A stretch of 64,000 nucleotides of DNA, taken from NCBI RefSeq assembly GCF_025515205.1, contig NZ_JAOPFX010000001.1, positions 248,001-312,000 on the forward strand. Direction: 5' to 3'. Source of the DNA: Microbacterium fluvii (GTDB lineage Bacteria > Actinomycetota > Actinomycetes > Actinomycetales > Microbacteriaceae). The position numbers and the translations under genes are program-made. How positions within the stretch are numbered: the stretch's first letter is position 1; every line of letters starts with the position of its first letter. This document shows, in pieces, positions 18,519-27,423 of this stretch. A model generated the notes under the pieces. It saw only the letters and a program-made list of their open reading frames with translations. It did no database searches and was not told the origin of the DNA.

Positions 18519-19845
18519 CACCGGTGGGGAGCGGATGCTGCGGCCTGCAGCATCCATTCGCACCCGCATCACGATCTGGGCGACGCTCGTGGTCGCCGTC
18601 GTGCTGGGCCTGGGCGCCGTCGCGGTCGTCGCGCTGCTGTCGCAGAGCCTCACCGCCGGGGTCGCGACCCGCATGGAGTCGGAGTCGGCGAGCATCGCCG
18701 AGGGGCTGCAGGAGGGTCTGGTCGCCTCGGCGTGGATCGCCGAGCGCGACGACGACGTGCTGATCTCGTGGCACTCGGGCACGACCACCGTCGTCAACGA
18801 CGAGAACGCCCTCGCGCTGCCGACGCCCCCCGGTGACGATCCGGTGCGCACCGTCATCGACGGGCAGCCGATGCTGGTCGTCTCGGAGCAGATCGACGAG
18901 GGGATGCTGCTGCTGGGCGCCTCGCTCGCCGAGGTCGATGCCGCCGTCGCCACCGCGACGACGCTGCTGGCGGTGAGCGTGCCGCTCGCGGTCGCCGTGA
19001 TCGCGGTGGTCGTGTGGGCGGTGGCGACGCGGGCGCTGGCGCCGGTGGAGCGCATCCGCCGGCAGGTCGAGGCGATCGACGCAGAAGCGCTCGACCGCCG
19101 CGTGCCCGCCGACGGCTCGGGCGACGAGATCGACCGGCTCGCCGGCACCATGAATCGCATGCTCGACCGCGTCGAGCAGGGGTATCGCGCCAGGCAGCGC
19201 TTCGTCGGCGACGCGTCGCACGAGCTGCGCTCGCCGCTGGCGACCATGCGGCAGTTTGCCGAGCTGGCCCTGGCGCATCCCGAGGTGGCGCCGCCGGGCG
19301 AGCTCGCCGACGTCGTGATCGACGAGGGTGCGCGCATGCAGGAGATCCTCGAGAGCCTGCTGCTGCTCGCGCGCCTCGACGAGACCGCCGTGCGGGCGGC
19401 CGGCGTCGTCGATCTCGACGACCTCGCGCTCGCCGAAGCGCGGCGGGTGCGCTCGGGCGGCGGTGTCGAGGTCGACGCCCGTGCGATCGAGCCCGTGCAG
19501 GTCGCCGGCGATCGGCGGCTGCTCGGCAGGGCCGTCGCGAACCTCGTCGACAACGCGACGCGGCACGCCTCGACACGGGTGGCGATCGGGGTGCGGCAGG
19601 TCGGCCTGCGCGCGCTCATATGGGTCGACGACGACGGCTCGGGGGTACCTCTGGGGGAGCGGGAGCGCGTGTTCGAGCGTTTCGTGCGGCTCGACGAGGC
19701 GCGTTCGCGGGATGCCGGGGGTGCGGGCCTCGGCCTCGCGCTCGTGCGCGAGATCGCGGTGGCGCACGGCGGCGCGGTGCGCATCGACTCGTCGGTGTGG
19801 GGCGGCGCCCGGTTCGTGATCGAGCTGCCTGCGCAGGAGCGCTGA
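18511..19845 (+). CDS. Membrane sensor histidine kinase
   Basis: This is the partner of the response regulator; the GTG start overlaps the regulator stop by 8 bp. The 444 residues have two membrane helices (about 22-46 and 153-173) enclosing an extracytoplasmic domain of about 105 residues, then HAMP (PVERIRRQVEAID), HisKA with His237 in GDASHELRSPLATMRQ, and HATPase with N-box NLVDNATRHA, G1 VDDDGSGVP and G2 GLGLALVREIA. The sensor domain gives no clue to the ligand. Confidence 0.95.
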   Translation: MADTGGERMLRPAASIRTRITIWATLVVAVVLGLGAVAVVALLSQSLTAGVATRMESESASIAEGLQEGLVASAWIAERDDDVLISWHSGTTTVVNDENALALPTPPGDDPVRTVIDGQPMLVVSEQIDEGMLLLGASLAEVDAAVATATTLLAVSVPLAVAVIAVVVWAVATRALAPVERIRRQVEAIDAEALDRRVPADGSGDEIDRLAGTMNRMLDRVEQGYRARQRFVGDASHELRSPLATMRQFAELALAHPEVAPPGELADVVIDEGARMQEILESLLLLARLDETAVRAAGVVDLDDLALAEARRVRSGGGVEVDARAIEPVQVAGDRRLLGRAVANLVDNATRHASTRVAIGVRQVGLRALIWVDDDGSGVPLGERERVFERFVRLDEARSRDAGGAGLGLALVREIAVAHGGAVRIDSSVWGGARFVIELPAQER

Positions 19846-19851
19846 ATGCGC

Positions 19852-19878
19852 GTTCAGGTCGGTTCAGATCGGGTTCAG
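19852..19878. promoter_or_regulatory. Three GTTCAG direct repeats, probable response-regulator site
   Basis: GTTCAG occurs at 19852-19857, 19862-19867 and 19873-19878, steps of 10 and 11 bp (one helical turn each). They lie 24 bp before the ATG of the PepSY-like gene and right after the kinase stop. This spacing is typical of OmpR-family binding sites. Confidence 0.6.
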
Positions 19879-19901
19879 CGGTGTCGGTGGAGGGTGGAAT
19901 C

Positions 19902-20741
19902 ATGAACAGCGACCAGAACCCCACCGCCCCTCTTCCCGACGACCAGCCCACCGCGCCGCTCCCCGCGGATGCGGCCGCGGCCGCCCCCGCCGGGCCCGCT
20001 CCCGAGCCGGCGGCGACGGCATCCGCACCCGCCGCGTCTGACGCCGCCGCTTCTTACGCCGCCGCTTCGGCCGCCGAGCCGAAGCGCCGCAGGCTGAGCC
20101 CCCTGCTGATCGGCTCGGCGGCCGCCGTCGGCGTGCTGCTGGTCGGCGGCATCGGCATCGGCATCGGATCGGCGATGTCGGGCGGACAGTTCCAGACCGT
20201 CCCGGCCGCCGCCGTCAGCGACGCCGAGACCACGGTGCCCACGCCGACCGCGGCGCCCGACGACTCGGTCTCTGACGACGACGCCGACTCCGGGTCGGGC
20301 GACACGGCGTCCGATGACACGCCGGCCGCCACCGACGCGTCGACCGCCGACCAGTTCACCGCCGCGATCGCTGCCGCCGTCGCCGCCGCCGAGGGCACCG
20401 GCGCCTCGTCGGTGGAGGTCGAGTCGCACGGCTGGTCGGTCGACGTCGTGCTCGCCGACGGGTCGGAGATCGACGTGCGCGTGGCCGCCGACGGCTCGAC
20501 GACCGTTCGGGCCGACCACCGCGACGCCGATGCCGATCCCGTGATCGAGACGGGCCGCATCGCCGACATCGTCGACGCCGCGATCGCCGCCGCCGGCGGA
20601 GGCACCGTCACCTCGATCGAGACTGAGGGCGACGGCTCGCACGCCTACGACGTGAGCGTCGACCTCGGCAGCGGCTCGGAGGCCGAGGTCGCGCTGGCCG
20701 CCGACCTCACCGTAGTCGAGGTCGACGTCGACCGCGACTGA
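19902..20741 (+). CDS. Single-pass exported PepSY-domain protein
   Basis: This 279-residue protein has an Ala/Pro-rich cytosolic N-terminus (about 1-65), one membrane helix (about 68-92), an acidic Ser/Asp/Thr linker and a C-terminal region with two PepSY-like units. The second unit (IADIVDAAIAAAGGGTVTSI, then ...HAYDVSV...) is the clearer one. It resembles the 227-residue protein on the other side of the two-component genes. Three GTTCAG repeats in front suggest direct control by the regulator. A strong hairpin follows the stop. Confidence 0.75.
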   Translation: MNSDQNPTAPLPDDQPTAPLPADAAAAAPAGPAPEPAATASAPAASDAAASYAAASAAEPKRRRLSPLLIGSAAAVGVLLVGGIGIGIGSAMSGGQFQTVPAAAVSDAETTVPTPTAAPDDSVSDDDADSGSGDTASDDTPAATDASTADQFTAAIAAAVAAAEGTGASSVEVESHGWSVDVVLADGSEIDVRVAADGSTTVRADHRDADADPVIETGRIADIVDAAIAAAGGGTVTSIETEGDGSHAYDVSVDLGSGSEAEVALAADLTVVEVDVDRD

Positions 20742-20755
20742 GATCGCTTCGTCTC

Positions 20756-20790
20756 GGGGGAGGATGCTGCGGCATCCTCCCCCTTCTCGT
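20756..20790 (+). terminator. Rho-independent-like terminator
   Basis: GGGGGAGGATGC and its exact complement enclose a TGCG loop (20756-20783), followed by TTCTCGT. It ends the two-component/PepSY unit before tsaB. The core GGATGC-TGCG-GCATCC is shared with terminators after groES and livF. Confidence 0.8.
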
Positions 20791-20805
20791 GCCCGGCGGG
20801 ACGCA

Positions 20806-20863
20806 CCATGTGTGCCACCGGACGAGGTCGGTGCCTGCTGACACCGTCATGTGTGCCACATGG
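20806..20863. repeat. 41-bp-spaced TGTGCCAC dyad pair
   Basis: Two motifs, CATGTGTGCCACC and CATGTGTGCCACATGG, have TGC centres at 20813 and 20854, exactly 41 bp apart. The pair lies between a terminator and the tsaB promoter. Confidence 0.8.
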
Positions 20864-20904
20864 GCAGGGGGCTCGAGCCGCGGGGCGCCGACTACCCTGG
20901 AGAG

Positions 20905-21591
20905 GTGATCCTCGGCATCGACACGTCTCTCGGCACCACCGTCGCCGTCGTCGACGCCGACGGGGCCGTGCGATCCGAGGCCGTCAGCGCCAACCCGCTC
21001 GGGCACGCCGAGGTCATCGGCACGCTGCTGCAGTCGGCGATCGCCGACGCGGCCCGCGGACCGATCGGGGCCACGATCGCCCCCGAGCCGGTCGAACTCA
21101 CGCATGTCGCGGCGGGCATGGGCCCCGGTCCCTTCACGGGGCTTCGTGTCGGCATCGCCGCAGCCCGCGCGTTCGCCCTGGGGCGCGGCATCCCGGTCGT
21201 CCCCGTCGTCAGCCACGACGCGGTCGCGCTCGAACTGCTGCTGCACGACGCGCTCACCGGCGGGTTCGAAGACGAGGCCGACGACACCTTCGCCGTCGTC
21301 ACCGACGCGCGTCGGCGGGAGTTCGCCTACACCGTCTACCGAGGGCTCGACGACGACGGACTGCCGGTGCGCATCGCCGAGCCTGCACTCTCGCCGCGCG
21401 ACGAACTCGACTCCGTGCTGCAGGCCCGCGGCATCCTTCGCCGCGACGCCGACCGCATCTCTGCCGCGATGATCGGCGTCGTCGCCGCACGCGCCCTCGC
21501 CGCCGGGCGCACCGTCGGCCCCGCCGACGCGCTCTATCTGCGTTCGCCCGACGTGACCATGCCCGGCCCGCCCAAGCGGGTGGTCGCATGA
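20905..21591 (+). CDS. tsaB: t6A threonylcarbamoyltransferase dimerization partner TsaB
   Basis: TsaB is the inactive ASKHA partner that holds TsaD in the t6A complex. The 228 residues start ILGIDTSLGTTVAVVD and include GMGPGPFTGLRVGIAAARAF, the conserved TsaB signature, and VTDARRREFAYTVY. GTG is chosen because it follows TACCCT by 6 nt; the longer frame upstream runs into an intergenic repeat. The stop overlaps the rimI ATG (ATGA). Confidence 0.94.
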   Translation: MILGIDTSLGTTVAVVDADGAVRSEAVSANPLGHAEVIGTLLQSAIADAARGPIGATIAPEPVELTHVAAGMGPGPFTGLRVGIAAARAFALGRGIPVVPVVSHDAVALELLLHDALTGGFEDEADDTFAVVTDARRREFAYTVYRGLDDDGLPVRIAEPALSPRDELDSVLQARGILRRDADRISAAMIGVVAARALAAGRTVGPADALYLRSPDVTMPGPPKRVVA

Positions 21592-22100
21592 CGTTGCGCG
21601 ATGCCGGTCCCGGCGACCTCGACGCCATCATGGCCCTTGAGCGCATCTCCTTCCCCACCGACGCGTGGTCTGACGCGATGATGCGCGAAGAGCTCGTCTC
21701 GCCCCACGGCCGCTATCTCGTCGACGAAGAGGCGGGCCGCCTGATCGGCTACGGCGGCGTGCGCGCGGTCGCCGGCGCCGCCGACGCCGACATCCAGACG
21801 ATCGCGATCGCCGAATCGGCCCGCGGGCGCGGGAGGGGTCGGATGCTGCTGCGCACCCTCCTGGCGACGGCCCGCGAACGGGGGGCCCGGCAGCTGTTCC
21901 TCGAGGTTCGGGCCGACAACCCGGTGGCGCAGGCGCTGTATGCCTCGGAGGGGTTCATCGAGATCGCCCGCAGACCCCGGTACTACCAGCCCGACGACGT
22001 CGACGCGATCATCATGCAGCTCGACCTGGTCGCGTGGGCGGCCGCGCGCGGCGCCGAGGCGGCGCTGTCGGCTTCGACGGATGCGGGAGCGTGCACATGA
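21588..22100 (+). CDS. rimI: Ribosomal-protein-S18-alanine N-acetyltransferase (RimI-like GNAT)
   Basis: This GNAT-family acetyltransferase of 170 residues sits between tsaB and tsaD, its usual place. The acetyl-CoA site is visible as [20 protein letters not shown] and the end motif as [24 protein letters not shown]. By family it acetylates the N-terminal alanine of S18 and perhaps other proteins. Both ends overlap their neighbours by 4 bp, so the three genes are translationally coupled. Confidence 0.92.
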   Translation: MTLRDAGPGDLDAIMALERISFPTDAWSDAMMREELVSPHGRYLVDEEAGRLIGYGGVRAVAGAADADIQTIAIAESARGRGRGRMLLRTLLATARERGARQLFLEVRADNPVAQALYASEGFIEIARRPRYYQPDDVDAIIMQLDLVAWAAARGAEAALSASTDAGACT

Positions 22101-23197
22101 CCTCGGCGGCCCCCCTCGTGCTCGGCATCGAGACCAGCTGCGACGAGACCGGCATCGGCATCGTGCAGGGCCGGCGCCTGCTCAGCAACACGATCGCCAG
22201 CTCGATGGACGAGCACGCGCGCTACGGCGGCGTCGTGCCCGAGGTCGCCGCCCGTGCGCACCTCGAGGCGCTGCAGCCCGCGATCGAGGCGGCGCTGTCG
22301 GAGGCCGGTTCTACGCTCGGCCTCGATGGACCACTCCCGCTCTCCGCCCTCGACGCCGTCGCCGTCACCAGCGGCCCCGGTCTCGCCGGCGCGCTGATGG
22401 TGGGCGTCGGCGCCGCGAAGGCGCTCGCCGTGTCGCTGGGCACGCCGCTCTACGCCGTCAACCACCTCGTCGGGCACATCGCCGCCGACATCCTCACCGG
22501 CGAAGAGGTCGAGTATCCGACGGTGGCGCTGCTCGTGAGCGGTGGCCACACGTCACTGCTGCTGGTGCGCGACCTCACCACCGACGTCGAGCTGCTCGGC
22601 GAGACGATGGACGATGCCGCGGGAGAGGCCTTCGACAAGATCGCGCGGATTCTGGGGCTGCCCTACCCCGGTGGTCCTCAGATCGACAAGGCCGCTGCCG
22701 ACGGCGATCCGACGGCCATCCGCTTTCCCCGAGGGCTGTCGCGCGCGTCCGACATGCAGAAGCACCGCTACGACTTCTCGTTCTCGGGGCTGAAGACCGC
22801 CGTCGCGCGGTGGGTCGAGCAGCGCGAGGCCGAGGGGCTCGAGGTGCCGGTCGCCGATGTGGCCGCCTCGTTCCGTGAGGCCGTCGTCGACGTGCTCGTC
22901 ACCAAGGCGCTCGACGCGTGCGCCGCTTACGGCGTTCCGCGGCTGTTGCTGGGCGGCGGGGTGATCGCGAACAGGCGTCTGCGCGAGGTCGCGCTGGCCC
23001 GGGCCGCGCAGGCCGGGGTGGCCGTGCGCATTCCTCCGCTGTCGCTGTGCACCGACAACGGCGCGATGATCGCCGCGCTCGCGGCCGAGCTCATCTCGTC
23101 GGGCCGACGCCCGTCGACGCTGGAGTTCGGTGCCGACTCGACGCTGCCGGTGACTGAGATCCAGATCGCCGAGCCCGACGCAGAGGCGGCCGCGTGA
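22097..23197 (+). CDS. tsaD: tRNA N6-threonylcarbamoyladenosine synthase catalytic subunit TsaD
   Basis: TsaD transfers the threonylcarbamoyl group to A37 of tRNA. The 366 residues show [15 protein letters not shown], the metal-binding HxxxH in [53 protein letters not shown] and [11 protein letters not shown], all expected. The ATG overlaps the rimI stop; the frame upstream is rimI out of frame. The stop overlaps the GTG of the next gene (GTGA). Confidence 0.97.
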   Translation: MTSAAPLVLGIETSCDETGIGIVQGRRLLSNTIASSMDEHARYGGVVPEVAARAHLEALQPAIEAALSEAGSTLGLDGPLPLSALDAVAVTSGPGLAGALMVGVGAAKALAVSLGTPLYAVNHLVGHIAADILTGEEVEYPTVALLVSGGHTSLLLVRDLTTDVELLGETMDDAAGEAFDKIARILGLPYPGGPQIDKAAADGDPTAIRFPRGLSRASDMQKHRYDFSFSGLKTAVARWVEQREAEGLEVPVADVAASFREAVVDVLVTKALDACAAYGVPRLLLGGGVIANRRLREVALARAAQAGVAVRIPPLSLCTDNGAMIAALAAELISSGRRPSTLEFGADSTLPVTEIQIAEPDAEAAA

Positions 23198-23751
23198 GCC
23201 GCGGCGACGGCCGCGAGGGCGTCGAGTCCGAGGGCATCGAGTCCGAGGGCGCCGAGTCCGACCGCGCCGCGAGGTCGGCAGCGCGCGCGCAGCCTGCGGC
23301 CGAGCGGGAGGCGGCAGCATCCGCTCCCGTGATCGACGCGGCATCCCCCGACATCGTGCTCGGCGCCGAGACACGGCTGCCCGGCGCGCACAGCGGCGGC
23401 TTCTCGCGCCTGCCCACGGGGCCGGTCGACATCTCCGAGCCGACAGGGCCGACCCTCGACCTGCCGCCCGACGCCGAGTTGCGCTGGTACATGCCCGACC
23501 CGGCGCCGCCGCGGCGCGGCATGGCCGGGTGGGCGCTCGGTTTCTCGATCGTGGGGCTGGCGGTGTCGCTGTTCGTCGGGTGGGGCTTTCCGATCGGCAT
23601 CGCCGGCATCGTCTCGGCGATCATCGCGCTGCGCCGCCCGCTCGAGCCGCGCGGCGTCGCCATCTGGGCGATCGTGCTCGGGACGCTCTCGATCCTCTAC
23701 AGCGCCGGGTGGCTGCTGTGGGCGGCGAGCCGCACCAACCTGCTGGGCTGA
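23194..23751 (+). CDS. DUF4190-like small membrane protein
   Basis: The 185-residue protein has a long charged, disordered N-terminal half and two or three hydrophobic segments in the last 80 residues ([48 protein letters not shown]). That pattern matches DUF4190 proteins common in actinobacteria; no function is known to me. An early repeat [14 protein letters not shown] comes from near-identical 15-bp DNA units. The GTG overlaps the tsaD stop, so it is co-translated with the t6A genes. A repeat pair follows. Confidence 0.72.
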   Translation: MSRGDGREGVESEGIESEGAESDRAARSAARAQPAAEREAAASAPVIDAASPDIVLGAETRLPGAHSGGFSRLPTGPVDISEPTGPTLDLPPDAELRWYMPDPAPPRRGMAGWALGFSIVGLAVSLFVGWGFPIGIAGIVSAIIALRRPLEPRGVAIWAIVLGTLSILYSAGWLLWAASRTNLLG

Positions 23752-23792
23752 GCCCCGCCGCTCGCGCTGCCCGCTGAGCCCCGTGCGCTCGA

Positions 23793-23885
23793 CCATGTGG
23801 CACACATGGCGGGGTCGGGGCCGTGCGTGGGCCTCATGTGTGCCACATGGTCAGAAAAGCGGGCAGGTGTGCCACATGGGCGCGC
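23793..23885. repeat. 41-bp-spaced dyad pair plus a third motif
   Basis: CCATGTGGCACACATGG (GCA centre at 23800) and CATGTGTGCCACATGG (TGC centre at 23841) are 41 bp apart. A third GGTGTGCCACATGG follows with its centre at 23870, 29 bp on. The group fills the gap between two convergent genes. Confidence 0.85.
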
Positions 23886-23910
23886 CCGAGAGAGAGGCCA
23901 GGGGCGCGGG

Positions 23911-25260
23911 TCAGACCCGGTCGGCGAGCACCGCGACCCGGCGGGAGCCGATGCGGGTGAGAAAGAGCGTCGCCGACTCGGGGCCGCGCAGCTTCAGCTG
24001 TTTGCGCAGCGCGGCGGGGTCGATGTCGACTCCGCGCTTCTTGATCTCGAGCGTGCCGATGCCCGCCGCCTTCAGCGCGGCGGCGAGCGGCTTGACCCCC
24101 GTCGGCAGCACCTCGCGCACCCGGAACGACTGCGCGAAGGGGCTCGTGAGCGGCTCGTCGCCCGTGAGATAGGCGATGTGCTCGTCGAGCATGCCGGCCT
24201 GCAGGTGCCCGGCGACCTCGCCGATCAGCCGCGCGCGGATCACCGCGCCGTCGGGCTCGTGCAGGTAGGCGCCGAGCTCCCGCACCTCCGCATCGGGTGC
24301 GTCGGCGGGCGCGGTCAGCTCCCAGGCCCGCTCGCCGCGGATCACGAGCGCCGCCCGCCGCACCCCGGGCCGCGCGAGCGCACCCGACCACAGCACGAGC
24401 TCGATCGTCGAGCCGTCGGCGCTCACCCACTGCGCCTCGACGTCGTCGGGGATGAGCGCGCGATCCAGCCCCGGCCCGAGCTTGACCCCGACCGGATGCC
24501 GCGCCGCGACCTCGAACACCCAATCCAGCGACGGCGACCAGTCCTCGGGCCGCGTGCGCGCCGTCTCGCTGTGCCCGGCGGTGCGCCGCGCCGGGTCGAG
24601 CCAGAGCGCGAGCCGGCTCGCCTCGTCGGGCCCGGTCGCGTCGAGACCCGGGCTCCGGCCATCGAGACCCGGTGCTTCGCTCGAGACCGGCGCGTCGGGG
24701 GAGGGTTTCGGTGCGGAGGCGGGGTCTCGGTCGGCACCGTCGGCGAGCGCCGCGGCGGAGGCGGCGGATGCTGCCGCCAGCCCCGCCACGAAGGCTTCGG
24801 CGGTGCCGTGGGCGACGGTCGCGTCGGCGCCGAAGGGCGCCAGGTTGTAGGCGGCGATCGCGGCCGTGACCTCGTCGGCGTCGACCGCCTGCACACGCAG
24901 GCCGAGCGCCGCGAAGCCGAGCGCGTCGCCGCCGATCCCGCAGCCGAGGTCGGCGACCGCGGTGAAACCTGCATCGCGGATGCGGCCGGCATGCCGGGCG
25001 GCGACCGACAGGCGCGTCGACTGCTCGAGGCCTGCCCGGGTGAACAGCATCCGCTCGGCGAAGCCGCCGAACTTGGGGCGCGCCTTCTCGCGCAGCCGTG
25101 CCTGGCCGACCACGGCCGAGACGAGGTCGGGGGAGTGCCCTTCGGCGCGCAGCCGCGTGACGGCGCGCGCGACCTCGTCGGTCGACGAGATGCCGCCGAC
25201 ATCGTCGAGCAGCTGCAGCCCCTCGGGGGTGAGCAGTGCGGTCAGCTCGGCGAGATCCAC
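23911..25260 (-). CDS. Class I SAM-dependent methyltransferase with THUMP-like domain
   Basis: This cytosolic methyltransferase-like protein has 449 residues. The SAM-binding motif is VADLGCGIGGDALGFAA (about 102), with the acidic strand-2 end in VQAVDADEV. A long Ala/Pro/Asp insert lies at about 160-200 before LWLDPARRT. The C-terminal 75 residues (IGTLEIKKRGVDIDPAALRKQLKLRG) match the THUMP-like domain found in actinobacterial members. The target, perhaps an RNA, is not known. The GTG lies 6 nt after TAGGCT (25267-25272, minus strand), a leaderless pattern. It diverges from the repeat-protein operon. Confidence 0.85.
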   Translation of the reverse strand: MDLAELTALLTPEGLQLLDDVGGISSTDEVARAVTRLRAEGHSPDLVSAVVGQARLREKARPKFGGFAERMLFTRAGLEQSTRLSVAARHAGRIRDAGFTAVADLGCGIGGDALGFAALGLRVQAVDADEVTAAIAAYNLAPFGADATVAHGTAEAFVAGLAAASAASAAALADGADRDPASAPKPSPDAPVSSEAPGLDGRSPGLDATGPDEASRLALWLDPARRTAGHSETARTRPEDWSPSLDWVFEVAARHPVGVKLGPGLDRALIPDDVEAQWVSADGSTIELVLWSGALARPGVRRAALVIRGERAWELTAPADAPDAEVRELGAYLHEPDGAVIRARLIGEVAGHLQAGMLDEHIAYLTGDEPLTSPFAQSFRVREVLPTGVKPLAAALKAAGIGTLEIKKRGVDIDPAALRKQLKLRGPESATLFLTRIGSRRVAVLADRV

Positions 25261-25385
25261 CCGCTCAGCCTACGTGCGCGGCCCGGCCGGCCCCCACCTC
25301 GAACCCCCTCAACCCCCACCCGATCCCCCTCGGGCCCCCTCCGATCCCCGGGGTGTTCCCCGATGTGCGGCAAGACGCGCGCTCG

Positions 25386-25393
25386 TAGCGTGA
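25386..25393 (+). promoter_or_regulatory. TAGCGTGA box before the first D/N-rich gene
   Basis: TAGCGTGA lies 42 bp before the ATG at 25436 and has CGCGCTCG just upstream. The same box, with CGCGCGC before it, lies at 27387-27394, 29 bp before the IniA-like gene. It may be a shared -10 region or operator. Confidence 0.4.
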
Positions 25394-25435
25394 GACCACA
25401 TCACAACGGGGTGATACCCGGGATTGGGGGATCTC

Positions 25436-26314
25436 ATGGCCTTCGACATCAACGACATCGACGGTTCGTTCAACAACACGGCGCGCAACGTGGGCAACAC
25501 CACGAACACGACCAATACGGCGAATCTCGGTGTCGATCTGGACGACGTGCTCAACACCGACAACTCGACCAACGACAGCGGCAACCTCGCCGTCGGGATC
25601 GCCGACTCGTTCAACCAGGACTCGCACGACACGAGCGAGGTCATGAACGAGCACCTCGACGACTCCTACAACGACAACTCCGACAACTCGGTCGACGACC
25701 ACACCGACAACTCCACCAACGACTCGGGCAACGACTCGTCGAACAACTCGGTGAACGACTCGAACAACTGGTACGAAGACAACTCGATCGACGACCACTC
25801 GCTCAACGCCGGCGTGCGCACCTACACGACGGGCTTCGGCGACTTCGGCGGGGGCGGCGGGGGCGGCGACGTCATGATCGACAACCGGGCCACGATCGTC
25901 GACCAGTCGATCAACGCCAACGTCGACGGGCACTTCGCCGGGATCGGGTCGGCAGCCGGTGCCGTCGTCGCCTCGGGAGACGACGCCATCGCCGCGGGCG
26001 GAGACGTCACGATCACGACCAGCCTGGACGGCTCGACGAACATCTCGGGCGGCGGCGACGTCAACATCGGCAACGAGACGACGGTGACCACCTACATCGA
26101 CTCGGGCAACACCTACACCGACAACTCGGTCGACACCGACGAGTCGATGGACATCGACATCTCGGACTCGTGGAACAACAACTCGCAGAGCTACACGGCG
26201 ACCGACTCGTTCGACACCTCCGAGAGCTACGACTCGACCGTCACGGTCGACGCCGATGTGAACGCCATCGTCGACAGCTTCGGCGCCGGCATCGTCGACG
26301 ACGTCAGCTTCTGA
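25436..26314 (+). CDS. Asp/Asn/Ser/Thr-rich repetitive protein A
   Basis: I do not recognise a family beyond likeness to the IniB-domain protein at 31522-32256. The 292 residues have no signal peptide or membrane helix. Residues about 1-125 are DNS-type repeats (units such as DNSVDDHTDNS, NDSGNDSS), with a GFGDFGGGGGGGD hinge near 140. Residues about 150-225 form a module: DNRATIVDQSINANV, then IAAGGDVTITTSLDGSTNI and GGGDVNIGNETTVT. A D/S/T-rich tail follows. Alternating small-polar and hydrophobic residues suggest a beta-solenoid or an extended surface fibre. The ATG follows GGGGGATCTC. Its paralogue starts 25 bp downstream. Confidence 0.75.
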   Translation: MAFDINDIDGSFNNTARNVGNTTNTTNTANLGVDLDDVLNTDNSTNDSGNLAVGIADSFNQDSHDTSEVMNEHLDDSYNDNSDNSVDDHTDNSTNDSGNDSSNNSVNDSNNWYEDNSIDDHSLNAGVRTYTTGFGDFGGGGGGGDVMIDNRATIVDQSINANVDGHFAGIGSAAGAVVASGDDAIAAGGDVTITTSLDGSTNISGGGDVNIGNETTVTTYIDSGNTYTDNSVDTDESMDIDISDSWNNNSQSYTATDSFDTSESYDSTVTVDADVNAIVDSFGAGIVDDVSF

Positions 26315-26339
26315 CGCCGCGAGACACGGGAGAACAGAC

Positions 26340-27236
26340 ATGGTCCTCGACTACAACGACCTCGACGACTCGTTCAACAACAAGGTGAAGGACTCGCTGA
26401 ACACGACCAACACGACCAACACCGCGAACCTTCAGGTCGGACTCGAGAACGTCGGCAACACCGACAACTCGGTCAACGACAGCGGCAACGCCGCCGTCGA
26501 CGTCAGCGGCTCGGGCAACGTGGACTCGAACGACTTCGACCTCGACGTCGACCTCAAGGTCCGCGACTCGTTCAACGACAACTCCGACAACTCGACCGAC
26601 GACCACACCGACAACTCGATGAACGACTCGGGCAACGACTCGTCCGACAACTCGGTGAACGGCTCGTACAACTCGTGGATCGACGGCTCGACCGACGATA
26701 ACTCCGTCAACGCGGGCGTGCGCTCGTACAACACCGGGTTCGGCGACTTCGCCGGAGCGGGCGGCGGCAGCGGCACGGTCGACATCGACAACCGGGCCAC
26801 GATCGTCGACCAGTCGATCAACGGCAACGTCGACGGGTCGGCCGACATCGGCTCGTACGCGAGTGCCGTGGTGGGCTCCGGAGACGGGTCGCTCGCGGCG
26901 GGCGGGAGCGTGAGCATCACGACCTCGCTCGACGAGTCGACCAACATCTCGGCCGGCGGCGACGTCAACATGGGCAACACCACGACCGTCACGTCGTACC
27001 TGGGGTCGTTCAACACCGAGACCGACAACTCGCAGTACACGGACGGCTCCGTGGTCGCTGACATCTCGGACTCGTTCAACGACAACTCGACCGACTACAC
27101 CGCCGACAACTCGTTCAACTCGGAGCTCAGCAGCATCAGCCAGTCCGATTGGGACGTCGACGCCAACGTCATCTGGGGGAGTGATGTCGCGGTGATCGCC
27201 GATGACGATCCCGCCGCCGACATGCCCGACATGTAA
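26340..27236 (+). CDS. Asp/Asn/Ser/Thr-rich repetitive protein B
   Basis: This is a 298-residue paralogue of the preceding protein with the same order of parts: LNTTNTTNTANLQVGLENV near the start, DNS repeats with SFNDNSDNSTDDHTDNS, a GFGDFAGAGGGSG hinge, then DNRATIVDQSINGNV and AAGGSVSITTSLDESTNI. The last 25 residues differ and are acidic (DDDPAADMPDM). The pair probably arose by tandem duplication. Codon-level identity is visible in the shared blocks. No transport signal is seen, so if it reaches the surface it must use another route. A strong terminator follows at 27270. Confidence 0.75.
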   Translation: MVLDYNDLDDSFNNKVKDSLNTTNTTNTANLQVGLENVGNTDNSVNDSGNAAVDVSGSGNVDSNDFDLDVDLKVRDSFNDNSDNSTDDHTDNSMNDSGNDSSDNSVNGSYNSWIDGSTDDNSVNAGVRSYNTGFGDFAGAGGGSGTVDIDNRATIVDQSINGNVDGSADIGSYASAVVGSGDGSLAAGGSVSITTSLDESTNISAGGDVNMGNTTTVTSYLGSFNTETDNSQYTDGSVVADISDSFNDNSTDYTADNSFNSELSSISQSDWDVDANVIWGSDVAVIADDDPAADMPDM

Positions 27237-27269
27237 GCGCTGATGCATCCCGCGGCTCTGCCGCGACCT

Positions 27270-27299
27270 GCTGGGCCCCGGGTTCGCCCGGGGCCCAGC
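27270..27299 (+). terminator. Terminator after the repeat-protein pair
   Basis: GCTGGGCCCCGGG and its complement enclose a TTCG tetraloop. The stem is 13 bp without mismatch. It probably limits read-through into the GTPase genes. Confidence 0.75.
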
Positions 27300-27309
27300 G
27301 GTGTGTCGC

Positions 27310-27356
27310 GGCGGCAGCATCCGCTCATGAGAACAAGCCGAGCGGATGCTGCCGCC
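27310..27356. promoter_or_regulatory. 16-bp inverted repeat upstream of the IniA-like gene
   Basis: GGCGGCAGCATCCGCT (27310-27325) and its exact complement (27341-27356) are separated by 15 bp. The right arm ends 30 bp before the TAGCGTGA box. It may be a second terminator stem or an operator. Confidence 0.5.
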
Positions 27357-27386
27357 ACGGCCATTCCGCGCGGCCACCTCGCGCGC

Positions 27387-27394
27387 TAGCGTGA
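27387..27394 (+). promoter_or_regulatory. TAGCGTGA box before the IniA-like gene
   Basis: This is the same octamer as at 25386-25393, here 29 bp before the ATG at 27424. It suggests that both halves of the rightward operon share a promoter type. Confidence 0.4.
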
Positions 27395-27423
27395 ACCTAC
27401 GCATGCGACGCAGGGGGGCGCTC

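Noticed and set aside
23797..26388. An 863-codon plus-strand open frame across the methyltransferase and the repeat gene
   Set aside because: It has Arg/His/Gln-rich shadow composition and no domain. The methyltransferase on the other strand and protein A explain the region.
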